Of a DNA stretch of 64,000 nt, positions 1-8,844 are shown in pieces. The notes under the pieces were generated by a model. It searched no databases and had not been told where the DNA came from. It saw only the letters and a list, made by a program, of their open reading frames with translations. The DNA comes from Salinisphaera hydrothermalis (GTDB lineage Bacteria; Pseudomonadota; Gammaproteobacteria; Nevskiales; Salinisphaeraceae). The DNA is taken from NCBI RefSeq assembly GCF_040361195.1, contig NZ_APNE01000003.1; one strand, given 5' to 3'. The first letter of the stretch is position 1. Each line of letters begins with the position of its first letter. A program made the translations under genes and the position numbers.

Positions 1-1443
1 GAGTTCGGTGATCATGGCGCGTAGGATCTTGTAGAAGTTGTCGACCGCGGCGATGTCCACGCGCTCGGTCGGCGAATGCGCGCCGCGAATCGTCGGCCCG
101 AACGAGATCATGTCCATCTTGGGATAGCGCGCGCCGATCAGGCCGCATTCCAGTCCGGCGTGGATGACCTTCACCTCCGGAGGCTGCCCGGTCACGCGTT
201 CGTGTACGTCGACGAAGCGGGCCAGTAGCGCCGATTTCGGGTTGGGCGCCCAGCCCGGATAGCCGCGTTCGCGCGTGACCGGAAAACCGGCCAGTTCGAA
301 CATGGTGGCAATACGCTCGACCAGCGAATCGCGCGCCGAATCCACCAGCGAGCGCACCATGAGCTGGGCGCTGAACACGCCGTCGGCGACCTGGACCACG
401 CCGATGTTGTTGGAGGTCTCGACTACGCCGGGCGCGGCCAGGCTCATGCGTTCCACGCCGTAGGGCAGGGCATAGAGCAGGCGGACCAGCCGTTTGGTAT
501 CACCGACCGAGAGCGCCTTGTCGGCTTCAGCGCGCTCCTGGTCAACCGCGACCTGCCCATCCACACCGGCCAGTTCTTTCTGGAACACCGCTTCCAGCTC
601 GACCAGCTCGGCCGTGGCTTCGTCGAAGGCCGCGTCCGGCAGGGCCACGGTGGCCCAGGCTGCCCGCGTGATGGCGTTGTCCATGCGTCCGCCGTCGTAG
701 TCGACCAGCCGCAGACCCAGCGGCAGCAGCTGGTGCAGCGCGCGGGCGAGCAGTCGATTGGCGCTGGCCCGGCCGGTGTCGATATCCATGCCGGAATGGC
801 CGCCGGTCAAGCCGTTTACCCCGATCTTGAATACAGTGAGGTTGCCTTCCAGCGGATGCTCGGCCAGCTCGGTTTCCGTGGTGACGTTGGCCCCGCCGGC
901 ACAGCCGATGCAGACCTCGCCTTCTTCCTCGGTATCGAGGTTGAGCAGCAGGCGGCCGTTCACCCAGTTGGGCGCGAGATGGGCCGCCCCCACCAGCGAG
1001 ACTTCCTCGGCCACGGTAAGCAGCACTTCCAGCGGGCCGTGTTCCAGATCGGTTTCGTCGAGGATCGCCAGGCCGGCGGCGGCGCCGATGCCGTTATCCG
1101 CGCCAAGCGTGGTGCCGCGCGCCTTGAGCCAGCCGTCCTCGACGAAGGTGACGATCGGATCGGTCTCAAAGTCGTGGTCCACGCCCGCGTCCGACTCGGC
1201 GACCATGTCCACATGCCCCTGCATGACCACGCCGGGCGCGTTTTCATGACCGGCTGTGGCGGGCTTGACGATGCGCAGGTTGTTGGCTTCGTCGCGCTCG
1301 TGGGCGAAGCCGCGCTCGTCGGCCCAGGCTTCGATTTTCGACAGGATCGCGTCCTCGTGCCAAGACGGGCGCGGCGTATCACAAAAGGTACGGAAATGCT
1401 GCCAGAGCAGCTTGGGTTCGAGTTGCTCGAGGTGCGCGTTCAC
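1..1443 (-). CDS. pepD: Aminoacyl-histidine (cytosol non-specific) dipeptidase, partial at window edge
   Basis: A 481-codon reverse-strand frame runs off the left edge; E. coli PepD has 485 residues, so only a few C-terminal residues are missing. It is a cytosolic M20-family metallopeptidase that hydrolyses Xaa-His and other dipeptides to recycle amino acids. Visible family motifs are GHVDMV (first zinc-site region), ARGTTLGADNGIG, EEEGEVCIGCAGG, GGHSGMDID and, near the C-terminus, IHAGLECG and GPTIRGAHSPTERV. The GTG at 1443 is chosen because GGGGAA lies nine bases upstream and the reading begins just before the conserved LEQLEPKLLWQHF segment; no ATG fits. It is transcribed away from the sugar cluster and seems unrelated to it. 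The family call is very secure; the start is less so. Confidence 0.93.
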   Translation of the reverse strand, partial: MNAHLEQLEPKLLWQHFRTFCDTPRPSWHEDAILSKIEAWADERGFAHERDEANNLRIVKPATAGHENAPGVVMQGHVDMVAESDAGVDHDFETDPIVTFVEDGWLKARGTTLGADNGIGAAAGLAILDETDLEHGPLEVLLTVAEEVSLVGAAHLAPNWVNGRLLLNLDTEEEGEVCIGCAGGANVTTETELAEHPLEGNLTVFKIGVNGLTGGHSGMDIDTGRASANRLLARALHQLLPLGLRLVDYDGGRMDNAITRAAWATVALPDAAFDEATAELVELEAVFQKELAGVDGQVAVDQERAEADKALSVGDTKRLVRLLYALPYGVERMSLAAPGVVETSNNIGVVQVADGVFSAQLMVRSLVDSARDSLVERIATMFELAGFPVTRERGYPGWAPNPKSALLARFVDVHERVTGQPPEVKVIHAGLECGLIGARYPKMDMISFGPTIRGAHSPTERVDIAAVDNFYKILRAMITEL

Positions 1444-1568
1444 GACGTCCGGTTCCCCGTTGATCAATACGACAGCGCCAGAGCATAGGCAATCGGAGCC
1501 GAGGAGGCCATGGGCGAGCTTCGACCTATGGAGGATCGACAGCCGTGGCGGAATCGCGGATGGTGCGA

Positions 1569-1582
1569 GGTAAGCGGTTACC
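1569..1582. promoter_or_regulatory. Candidate LacI-family operator upstream of the lactonase gene
   Basis: GGTAAGCGGTTACC is palindromic at 12 of 14 positions with a central CG-type core, as expected for a LacI-family site. It lies about 37 bases before the start of the lactonase gene, whose downstream neighbour encodes a LacI regulator. Nearly the same sequence occurs at 3892-3907 before the importer genes, which strongly suggests one regulon with autoregulation of the regulator. Confidence 0.75.
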
Positions 1583-1618
1583 CTAAACAACAAACCCGCC
1601 TCGAAAATAGGAGGAGAC

Positions 1619-2491
1619 ATGGAATTCGAATTTCTGGTGGACGCCGGAAACACGTTGGGCGAAGGCCCGCTCTGGGACACCCAGGAACAACGCCTGTACT
1701 GGATCGACAGCCTCGGCAACACGGTCAATCGTTGTCGTGCTGATGGCCGCGAGATCGAAAGCTGGGACGTGCCGGCCAATATCGGCTCGCTGGCGCTGCG
1801 TGAAAAAGGTGGCGGTGTCGTGGCGCTGCAGAACGGATTTCATTTCCTCGACTTCGATACCGGCGAGTGCGAGTTCATCATCGATCCGGAAGCCGATAAC
1901 CCCGGCACGCGCTTCAACGACGGCAAGGTGGACCGGCGCGGTCGCATGATCGCCGGCTGCATGGATTATGACGAGGAAAGCGGCAGCTCCGGTTTGTATC
2001 GGCTCGATCCCGATTTGTCCTGCCACAAGCTCGACGACGGCATCGTGGTCTCGAACGGGCCCTGCTGGAGCCCGGACGACAAGACGTTCTATTTCGCCGA
2101 TACCTGGAAGGCGATCTACGCCTACGACTACGATATCGACGCCGGCACGGTCGCCAACAAGCGCGTGTTCGTGCCGGTCGAGGATGAATCGCTCGGCGTG
2201 CCGGACGGTGCGACGGTGGATGCCGAGGGGTTCGTGTGGAGCGCCCAGGTCTATGGCGCCAAGCTCAATCGCTATGCGCCCGACGGCACGCTGGATCGCT
2301 CCATCGATTTTCCGATCCAGAACATCACCAGCGTGATGTTCGGCGGCGAAAATCTCGATACGTTGTTCGTGACCAGCATGGGCCACCAGCCGGTGCGGGG
2401 TAAGAAATCCACCGATCCTCGCAATGGCGGCGTTTTCGCCGTCCATGGGCTGGGCGTGAGGGGCCTGCCCGAGCATCGCTTCGCCGGCTGA
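1619..2491 (+). CDS. SMP-30/gluconolactonase/LRE family lactonase
   Basis: The 290-residue protein is a six-bladed beta-propeller of the SMP-30/gluconolactonase family, which hydrolyses sugar lactones to aldonates using one divalent metal. Seen are GEGPLWD at residues 14-20 (metal-ligand Glu), the TRFNDGKVDRRGR stretch with the conserved Asn-Asp, a SNGPCWSPDD motif near 142, and GVPDGATVDAEGFVWSA near 199 (catalytic Asp region). The length is typical. The start has a strong AGGAGG ribosome site. It is the first gene of a likely two-gene unit with lacI, 26 bases away, behind a LacI-type operator. In context it probably opens the lactone made by the SDR dehydrogenase farther downstream. The exact sugar is not determinable. 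Confidence 0.88.
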   Translation: MEFEFLVDAGNTLGEGPLWDTQEQRLYWIDSLGNTVNRCRADGREIESWDVPANIGSLALREKGGGVVALQNGFHFLDFDTGECEFIIDPEADNPGTRFNDGKVDRRGRMIAGCMDYDEESGSSGLYRLDPDLSCHKLDDGIVVSNGPCWSPDDKTFYFADTWKAIYAYDYDIDAGTVANKRVFVPVEDESLGVPDGATVDAEGFVWSAQVYGAKLNRYAPDGTLDRSIDFPIQNITSVMFGGENLDTLFVTSMGHQPVRGKKSTDPRNGGVFAVHGLGVRGLPEHRFAG

Positions 2492-2517
2492 ACAACGCGA
2501 CTTCGAGAACCACGCGC

Positions 2518-3564
2518 ATGACCGATACCTCCAGCAAGCGTCGCCGTAACAACGCCGCACGCGCCAGCGGATCGCCGACCATCGGTGACGTTGCGCGCAG
2601 TGCCGGCGTGTCGACGGCGACCGTGTCGCGCATTCTCAACGGGGTGCCGAACAAGGCTTCCGAAGAGACCGCGCGACGCGTGCAGGCCGCCGTCGACGCG
2701 CTGGGCTATCGCCCGGTCCAGGCCGGACGCTCGCTGAGCCGGATGCGCTCGGCGGTGATTGCGCTGCTTACGCCGGACAACCGCAACGCCTTCTATGCCA
2801 GCATCGCGGATGCCGTGCAACGAGGCATCAGCGCCACCGGCAACGCGATGACGCTATGCAACACGCGCGAGGATCCGGTCTCGCAGGATGCGTATATCGA
2901 GGAAATGCGTTCGCATCTGGTCTCGGGCATTGTCTTGCTCGGTGCGGTTCGCACGCCCGGGCTCGAGCGGCTGATTGCCGATGGCCCACCGGTGGTGTTC
3001 GTCAACCGTAAATGCCCGGTCGACAGCCCGAGCCCGTTTATCGGCATCGATAACTATGCTGCGGGTGCCGATGTTGCGCGGTATTTCCTGGATAAAGGGT
3101 ATCGCGACTGCGCGGCGTTGCACGGCCCGTCCAGTTCGTCGGCCAGTCGCGAGCGTTTCGAGGGCTTCCGCGATGCGATGGCCGCCGCCGGCGCGGCCTT
3201 GCCGATCGAGCGTGTAGTCGAGTGCGATCTCACCATCGAGTCCGGTTACCGAGAATCCCGGCGCCTGTTCGAGCGGGGCGGGGCACCGCGGGCGGTGTTC
3301 TGTGGTAACGACCCGATTGCCTATGGCTTGCACCGGCGCTGCCAGGAGCTCGATTTCGCCGTGCCCGACGATATCGCCATCTTCGGTTTCGACGACAACC
3401 CGCTCAACGAATGGCTGGCGCCGTGGCTGAGTACGGTGCATGTACCGCTGGAGGAGCTGGGGCGACAGGTCAGCCATGTGATGAGCCGGTTGCTCGACGG
3501 CGATACGGCGGTCCCGGTTCGAACCGTATTGCCGCATACGTTGACGATTCGGTCGTCGGCCTAG
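2518..3564 (+). CDS. LacI-family transcriptional regulator
   Basis: The 348-residue protein has a LacI helix-turn-helix at residues 21-42 (TIGDVARSAGVSTATVSRIL), a hinge to about residue 75, and a periplasmic-binding-protein-like effector domain ending at the usual length. It lies 26 bases after the lactonase and upstream of the sugar importer. Two candidate operators, at 1569 and 3892, share a 15-base core with one mismatch, so this protein is the obvious candidate to control the whole catabolic set and itself. The final base of its TAG stop coincides with the first base of a ~300 bp repeat element, yet the protein does not look truncated. The effector is inferred to be the imported sugar or an early intermediate. 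Confidence 0.9.
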   Translation: MTDTSSKRRRNNAARASGSPTIGDVARSAGVSTATVSRILNGVPNKASEETARRVQAAVDALGYRPVQAGRSLSRMRSAVIALLTPDNRNAFYASIADAVQRGISATGNAMTLCNTREDPVSQDAYIEEMRSHLVSGIVLLGAVRTPGLERLIADGPPVVFVNRKCPVDSPSPFIGIDNYAAGADVARYFLDKGYRDCAALHGPSSSSASRERFEGFRDAMAAAGAALPIERVVECDLTIESGYRESRRLFERGGAPRAVFCGNDPIAYGLHRRCQELDFAVPDDIAIFGFDDNPLNEWLAPWLSTVHVPLEELGRQVSHVMSRLLDGDTAVPVRTVLPHTLTIRSSA

Positions 3565-3858
3565 GGTCTGTTGAGGTTTCGTGTGAGTCCGCGCCAAGCG
3601 CTGTTTTGCGGCAAGACGAGGCGTAGCGAACGTGGCGTAGTGGTTCTACGCGAGAGAGCGACAACGCTGTATTGCCGTCGTGTCGTTAATTTATGGGCGC
3701 TTGTCCCTTCGGGTTGGGCCGCCCATAAAAAATTAACTAGGGGCGCCCGGCGGCGTTGCGAGTCTGGGTTGTGGCACGCCACGACGCGGCGACTCGCGCC
3801 TTGCCGGTCACGATTTGCGGACGCCAACGCGGCGCTCGCACGAAACCTCAACAGACCC
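3564..3858 (+). repeat. MITE-like element, copy A (inverted partner at 14086-14393)
   Basis: This 295-bp non-coding sequence is bounded by at least 20 bp of perfect terminal inverted repeat: GGGTCTGTTGAGGTTTCGTG at 3564-3583, with its reverse complement at 3839-3858. It is rich in internal inverted repeats, including GTGGC/GCCAC arms and a GGGCG...CGCCC hairpin. The reverse complement of 14086-14393 matches it over most of its length. No open reading frame resembles a transposase, so a non-autonomous MITE-like element or a structured intergenic repeat is most likely. It begins on the last base of the lacI stop codon. Confidence 0.85.
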
Positions 3859-3891
3859 TGGACGAAACCGGAATAAAAAATTTAGCTGTAA

Positions 3892-3907
3892 GGGTAAGCG
3901 ATTACCC
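3892..3907. promoter_or_regulatory. Candidate LacI-family operator upstream of the importer operon
   Basis: GGGTAAGCGATTACCC is palindromic at 14 of 16 positions and shares GGTAAGCGxTTACCC with the site at 1569. It lies 35 bases before the binding-protein start, in the gap left between repeat copy A and the operon, a good position for repression. No confident -35/-10 pair was identified beside it. Confidence 0.78.
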
Positions 3908-3942
3908 CAACAAGAAGACGAGAAACCAACGGAGGAGATGAC

Positions 3943-5082
3943 ATGAGAACGTTCAAGACGAGGAGTTTATCGATCGCGTTCGCGCTACTGGCGCTCGCGG
4001 TGGGCACGGTCGCGGTGGCGGGCAATGCCCAGGCGGCCGGCAAGAAGTACAACGTGTATCTCAGCATGAGCTACATCGGTAACGACTGGCAGAGCGAAGC
4101 CAAGAATATGGTCACCGCCATGTCCAAGTACTACTCGGACAAGGTGAATTTCCATGTCCAGGTGGCCGGAACCAACGCTCAGAAGCAGATCCAGCAGATC
4201 AACGGCATGGTGCAGGCCGGGGCGGATGCGATCATCGTCTATCCGATCTCGCCGAACGCGCTTAATGCGGTGGTCCGCAACGCCTGTCGACGCGGCGTGG
4301 TGGTCATGGCCTACGACTCGGAAATCACCGAGCCCTGTGCCCATAACGTGACCATCGATCAGCACGAGGCTGGCACCAAGACCGCGCAGTGGCTGGCCGA
4401 TACGCTCGATCACAAAGGCAATATCGTGATGGTCACCGGCGTGCCGGGCACCTCGGTCGACAAGGCCCGCACCGAGGCTGCCATGAAGGTATTCAAGAAG
4501 TACCCGAATCTGCATGTAATCGCCAAGCCGAACGGCATGTGGTCGCAGGCGGTCGCGCGCAAGGTGCTGTCGCAGGTGGTGGCCACCCATGGCTGGGACA
4601 ATATCGACGGCTTGTGGATGCAGGTCGGCTGCTACACCGCGACTTCGATGCAGATCGAAGCCGGGATCCCCAACGACAAGCTGCGTCCCTGTGCGGGTGA
4701 GGCCTCCAATGGTCATCGGGTGCAGATGCTGGCGTCTGACGCGGTCAAGGGTGCGAGTGATACCTACAAGCCGGTCGGGCTGAAGAGTATTTCGTACGGC
4801 TCGCCGATCTACTCTGGCGCGCTGGCCTTCAAGCTTGCGTTGGCCAAGCTGGAAGGCAAGAAACAGAGCCTGCCGCACCACATCAAGCTGCCGCTGCCGC
4901 TGGCGACCTCGGACGAGGTCAAGCTGTGCCAGACCGGTTCCTACAAGGAGCTGGCCGATGGCTGCAACGTGTTCGATCCGAGTCGCGTGCCACCGGGCTG
5001 GTTCTCGGATATCTACAGCAAAGATACGCCCGAGGTCGGTTTCCAGGCCGCACTCAACGCCAAGCCGGAACCGCGCCCGTAA
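3943..5082 (+). CDS. Periplasmic sugar-binding protein of an RbsB-type ABC importer
   Basis: The 379-residue protein starts with a classic Sec signal peptide (basic MRTFKTR, hydrophobic core, likely cleavage after NAQA at 31). The mature part is a type I periplasmic binding protein of the ribose/galactose class: NDWQSEAKN, the QIQQINGMVQAGADAIIVYP segment, and MVTGVPGTSVDKARTEA. It would deliver a monosaccharide-like ligand to the ATPase and fused permease encoded next. GGAGGAG precedes the ATG. It is longer than RbsB (about 300), with a Cys-containing C-terminal extension around KLCQTGSYKELADGCNVF. It is first in the importer operon and follows a LacI-type operator and a repeat element. Confidence 0.9.
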   Translation: MRTFKTRSLSIAFALLALAVGTVAVAGNAQAAGKKYNVYLSMSYIGNDWQSEAKNMVTAMSKYYSDKVNFHVQVAGTNAQKQIQQINGMVQAGADAIIVYPISPNALNAVVRNACRRGVVVMAYDSEITEPCAHNVTIDQHEAGTKTAQWLADTLDHKGNIVMVTGVPGTSVDKARTEAAMKVFKKYPNLHVIAKPNGMWSQAVARKVLSQVVATHGWDNIDGLWMQVGCYTATSMQIEAGIPNDKLRPCAGEASNGHRVQMLASDAVKGASDTYKPVGLKSISYGSPIYSGALAFKLALAKLEGKKQSLPHHIKLPLPLATSDEVKLCQTGSYKELADGCNVFDPSRVPPGWFSDIYSKDTPEVGFQAALNAKPEPRP

Positions 5083-5094
5083 GGCGCTCTCGCT

Positions 5095-5118
5095 CCGGCG
5101 GCCGCAATCGGCCGCCGG
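5095..5118 (+). other. Intercistronic stem-loop after the binding-protein gene
   Basis: CCGGCGGCCG and CGGCCGCCGG form a perfect 10-bp stem around a CAAT tetraloop, starting 12 bases after the binding-protein stop codon. A run of eight Ts occurs only about 25 bases farther on, so it is not a standard terminator. Such hairpins commonly stabilise binding-protein mRNA or attenuate read-through into the ATPase gene. Confidence 0.75.
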
Positions 5119-5157
5119 GCTTCCCCGAAGTCTCCAGTTTTTTTTGCGGAGGTTGTC

Positions 5158-6747
5158 ATGACCGACATGGCGATCGAACTCAGCGCTATCGTCAAGCGCT
5201 ATGGCCCGACCGTGGCGCTCAATGAAGCCTCGCTCGCGGTACCGGCCGGTCAGGTTCATGCCCTGCTGGGCGAAAATGGCGCCGGCAAGTCGACCACGGT
5301 GAAGGTGCTCAGCGGTCTGGTCACGCCCGACAGCGGCGATATTCGAGTATTCGGCGATGCAGTCCGCCTGCGTTCGCCGCGCGATGCGCATCGTCACGGC
5401 ATACAGACAGCCTTCCAGGAGCTGACGCTGGTACCGGATCTGACGGTCACCCAGAATCTGCTGCTGCCCTATACCCCGGCCAACGCCCTCGGATTGCTGC
5501 GCTCGCGTCAGGCCCGGCGCAAGGCGGTGGCCGAACTCGAGCGGCTCGACCTTGGTGATATCGACCCGCGTGCCGAGGTCCGCGATCTGGATTTGCCAAC
5601 GCGGCAAAAGCTCGAGATCGCGAAGGCGGTGATCCGCGAGCCGCGTATTCTGCTGCTGGACGAGCCGACGTCGGCCCTGTCCGGCCGCAACGTCGACTGG
5701 TTGGAAAGTCTCGTCGCCAAGCTGCGCGCCGACGGCGTGACGATGATCTTCATCACCCATCGCATGCAGGAGGTTCGCAGCTTCTGCCAGGCGCTGTCGG
5801 TCTATCGCGATGGACGTTGTGTCGGCAGCGGCGCGGTCGAGGACTACAGCGACGGCGATATCGTCGAGCTGATGCTCGGCCGGGCGATGGTCCAGTCCTA
5901 TCCGCCGAAGACCGCAGCCCCGCCGGCCGATTCGCCGGCGCTGCTGTCCACCCGCGGGCTGACCGTGGGTGACAAGCTTGCGGATGTCGATCTGGATATC
6001 CGTCGTGGCGAAGTGGTGGGCGTAGCCGCGCTCCAGGGCATGGGCCAGAGCGCGCTCTACGGCAGCCTGTTCGGGCTGGACCGGGCCACGCGCGGCACGA
6101 TGGCGATCGAGGGCCGCGAAGTCGAGTTCGCCTCGCCGCGCGATGCCATCCGCTCCGGCATCGGCATCAGTTATCTGCCCGAGGACCGCAAGACCGAAGG
6201 CCTGCTGCTGCCCATGAACGGCGTCGAGAACGCCTCGCTGCCGCTACTCGATCGTTTCGCGCGCTTCGGCTGGCTCGACAAGCGCCGTGAGACGCGGGCG
6301 GTGCGGGCCGTGCTCGATCAGGTCCAGGTCGACCCGCGCGCGCTGTATACCCGCTGCAGTGCGTTCAGCGGCGGCAACCAGCAGAAGATCGTGCTCGCCA
6401 AGTGGTTGCTGACCCAGTCGCAGCTGATGCTGATGTTCGATCCGACGCGCGGTATCGATGTTGGCACCAAGCTCGAAATCTTCGAACTCATGCATCGCTT
6501 TGCCGAGAACGGCGGCGGGGTCCTGTTTCATTCCACCGACACCGCCGAACTGGTCAATGTCGCCCATCGCGTGATCGTGCTCTATCGCGGCCGCATCGTG
6601 CGCGAATTGGTTGGCGACGCGATCACTGAACAGGCCCTGCTCGAAGCCGAGCTCGGCCAGATCGATACCGAGGCCGCGCCGGCGTCTGCCGCGGGCGGTC
6701 GCGATGCCGGCCACGCGCTCGCACAGCGCGCTGCGGCGTTCGTTTAA
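5158..6747 (+). CDS. Sugar ABC importer ATPase with two ABC domains (RbsA/MglA/XylG type)
   Basis: This 529-residue cytoplasmic protein carries tandem ABC domains. Domain 1 has a full Walker A, GENGAGKST at 38-46, a Q-loop and Walker B ILLLDEPTSAL, with the degenerate signature usual in this family. Domain 2 has the atypical P-loop region GVAALQGMGQSALYGSLFG, a good signature FSGGNQQKIVLAKWL and Walker B LMLMFDPTRGIDVG. This asymmetry is normal for RbsA/XylG proteins. It energises the fused permease encoded 15 bases downstream. GGAGG precedes the ATG; a second ATG at 5167 is possible. The C-terminal 25 residues are Ala-rich and probably unstructured. Confidence 0.93.
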   Translation: MTDMAIELSAIVKRYGPTVALNEASLAVPAGQVHALLGENGAGKSTTVKVLSGLVTPDSGDIRVFGDAVRLRSPRDAHRHGIQTAFQELTLVPDLTVTQNLLLPYTPANALGLLRSRQARRKAVAELERLDLGDIDPRAEVRDLDLPTRQKLEIAKAVIREPRILLLDEPTSALSGRNVDWLESLVAKLRADGVTMIFITHRMQEVRSFCQALSVYRDGRCVGSGAVEDYSDGDIVELMLGRAMVQSYPPKTAAPPADSPALLSTRGLTVGDKLADVDLDIRRGEVVGVAALQGMGQSALYGSLFGLDRATRGTMAIEGREVEFASPRDAIRSGIGISYLPEDRKTEGLLLPMNGVENASLPLLDRFARFGWLDKRRETRAVRAVLDQVQVDPRALYTRCSAFSGGNQQKIVLAKWLLTQSQLMLMFDPTRGIDVGTKLEIFELMHRFAENGGGVLFHSTDTAELVNVAHRVIVLYRGRIVRELVGDAITEQALLEAELGQIDTEAAPASAAGGRDAGHALAQRAAAFV

Positions 6748-6762
6748 CGAGGGCTTCTGCCA

Positions 6763-8805
6763 ATGTCCGCAACCCTGCCCCACATGAATATCGCCCGCCA
6801 TCGCGGCCTGTTGATCGCGATCGGCGCCTTCGTCACCGTCAGCGTTCTATTGCAGACGCTGTCGCGCGGCGGCCTGACTTATTTCGACCTGAGTTTTCTC
6901 TCGGCTGGCGGTGCGCCGCTGGCGATTGCCGCGATCGGCGAGACGCTGGTGATTCTCGCCGGCGGCTTCGATCTGTCGGCTGCGGCGGTGGTCTCGCTGA
7001 CCAACGTGTTTCTCGCCGCCTACATGCCGGACACGGCGGCCGGCCAGATTCTGTTTCCGATACTCGCCCTGGGTATCGGTGGTCTGGTCGGCGCGGTCAA
7101 CGGCCTGTTCGTCGGCTTTCTCCGCCTGCCGGCGATCGTGGTGACGCTGGCCACCATGTTCATCGTGCAGGGCGTGACGCTGCTGGTGATGAGCCAGCCG
7201 GGCGGGGCGATTCCGGGCGGCTTCGTGAGCCTGTTGAGCGGTGACACGATCACCGGCGTGCTGCCGACCCCGATTGTGGTGGTGCTGGCCATGCTTGGCG
7301 TGTGGTGGCTGATCAAGCATTCGCGCCTGGGCTTGTCGATCTACGCGATCGGCAGCGATGCCTCGGCTGCGCAGTTCACCGGCATCAACGAACGCTGGGC
7401 TCGGTTCTGGACCTTCGTGCTGGCCGGCGTGCTGTATGCCGCGGCCGGGGTGTTCGTCAGCGCCCAGACGGGATCGGGCGATCCGCATATCGGCGATCCG
7501 ATGTTGCTGCAATTGTTCACCGCCGTGGTGCTTGGCGGCACGCTGCTGGGTGGCGGCCGGGGCGGGGCGCTGGGCAGCGTGCTCGGTGCCTATGTCATCC
7601 AGATGACGGCCAACGTGCTGCTGGTGCTCAATATTTCGCCGTACTACACGACGGTGGCCGAGTCGGTGATCCTGTTACTGGCGGTGCTGGCCACGACCCT
7701 GTCCAGCGACTCCCAGGCCATGGGCTACCTACGCTATAGCACGCTCAAGATCGGGCGGCGCTGGCGTGGCACGCGCCCGTTGCGTCGCTCGCGCGCCGAT
7801 GCCGCGCTGCCGAAGGATTTTGGCGGCCACGTCGCGGCCGAGCGACGGCCCTTCTCGCTGGCCGATCTGTGGACCCGCCACGGCGACCAGCTCCGGTTCG
7901 TGATGCCGGCCTATGTGCTGTTCGGCGGCCTGCTCGCGATCACGTTCGTGATGTTCGCCCATCGCGCCGGGGTGTTCGGCTATGTCGATTCGCTGCTGGT
8001 GCTGACGTCGTTCCTGGCCATCCTCGGCCTTGGCCAGGGGCTGGTAATTCTCACCGGCGGGCTCGATTTGTCGCTGCCCTGGAATATCGCCGCCAGCGGC
8101 ATTCTGCTGACCCAGTTCGTGCACGGTTCGAACGAAGCGGCGTTGTGGGTCATCCCGTTGGTGCTCCTGTTCGGCAGCTTCGCCGGGCTGCTCAATGGCA
8201 TCGGGGTGGCGATTCTCGGCATTTCGCCCATCGTGGTCACGCTCGCCATGAACGGTCTGCTGCAGGGTTTTGCCCTGGTGCTCACCGGCGGTGCGCCGCA
8301 GGGCTGGACCGCGCCGTTCCTGCAGACCTTCATGACCGGGGAATTCCTCGGCGTGACCCCGGTCATCTGGTTTTTGATCGCGTTCGTGGCCGCCGGCACG
8401 CTGTTGCTGACCCGGACTACCTTCGGCCGTCAGATCTACGCCGTGGGCAACAGCGAAAGCGTGGCCCGGCTGTCGGGCGTTTCGGTCGGCCGGACGCTGA
8501 TCGCGGCCTATACCGTTAGCGGCCTGTGCGCGGCCCTGGCCGGCGTGCTGCTGACCGGCTTCAACGGCCAGGCCTTCAACGGCATGGGCGATCCCTATCT
8601 GTTGTCCTCGATCGCCGTGGTGGTGGTCGGCGGCACGCTGATCACCGGCGGCCGCGGCCATTATCTCGGCATTCTCGGCGGCGCCCTCGCGCTGACCGCG
8701 CTCGACACGCTGCTGGCCGGAACCATGCTCTCCGACTCGGTGAAAAGCATCGTCTATGGCTGCGTGGTACTGGCGGCGGTGCTGGCCCTGCGCGAGCGCG
8801 CCTGA
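6763..8805 (+). CDS. Fused double permease of the sugar ABC importer (RbsC-RbsC)
   Basis: The 680-residue protein is about twice the size of a normal RbsC/XylH permease. Two homologous BPD_transp_2 domains are visible: about residues 14-330 and 370-680. Each carries the same landmarks: an ILAGGFDLSAAAVVSL or ILTGGLDLSLPWNIAAS segment, a VGAVNG or AGLLNG loop, SPIVVTLAMNG or PAIVVTLATMF, and a VLGGTLLGGGRGG or VVGGTLITGGRGH cytoplasmic loop. A basic, Arg-rich linker (about 328-370) joins them. Usually two separate permeases dimerise; here one gene supplies the whole pore, so two distinct halves are locked together. It is the last transport gene, 40 bases before the SDR. The start could also be the ATG at 6784. 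Confidence 0.9.
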   Translation: MSATLPHMNIARHRGLLIAIGAFVTVSVLLQTLSRGGLTYFDLSFLSAGGAPLAIAAIGETLVILAGGFDLSAAAVVSLTNVFLAAYMPDTAAGQILFPILALGIGGLVGAVNGLFVGFLRLPAIVVTLATMFIVQGVTLLVMSQPGGAIPGGFVSLLSGDTITGVLPTPIVVVLAMLGVWWLIKHSRLGLSIYAIGSDASAAQFTGINERWARFWTFVLAGVLYAAAGVFVSAQTGSGDPHIGDPMLLQLFTAVVLGGTLLGGGRGGALGSVLGAYVIQMTANVLLVLNISPYYTTVAESVILLLAVLATTLSSDSQAMGYLRYSTLKIGRRWRGTRPLRRSRADAALPKDFGGHVAAERRPFSLADLWTRHGDQLRFVMPAYVLFGGLLAITFVMFAHRAGVFGYVDSLLVLTSFLAILGLGQGLVILTGGLDLSLPWNIAASGILLTQFVHGSNEAALWVIPLVLLFGSFAGLLNGIGVAILGISPIVVTLAMNGLLQGFALVLTGGAPQGWTAPFLQTFMTGEFLGVTPVIWFLIAFVAAGTLLLTRTTFGRQIYAVGNSESVARLSGVSVGRTLIAAYTVSGLCAALAGVLLTGFNGQAFNGMGDPYLLSSIAVVVVGGTLITGGRGHYLGILGGALALTALDTLLAGTMLSDSVKSIVYGCVVLAAVLALRERA

Positions 8806-8844
8806 TCGATTTCAAAGAACGCCCAACGAATTCCTGAGGAGCCC

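Noticed and set aside
733..1488. Long forward open frames across the first 1.6 kb
   Set aside because: They are antisense to pepD, whose reverse-strand translation shows clear M20 motifs.
3564..3858. Element copy A as a small protein gene
   Set aside because: Open frames on both strands exist only because of GC content and symmetry; the terminal inverted repeats and the inverted second copy indicate a repeat element.
3985..5760. 591-codon reverse open frame antisense to the binding-protein and ATPase genes
   Set aside because: It is His/Arg/Gln-rich without family features and lies opposite two well-supported genes; it is a high-GC shadow frame.
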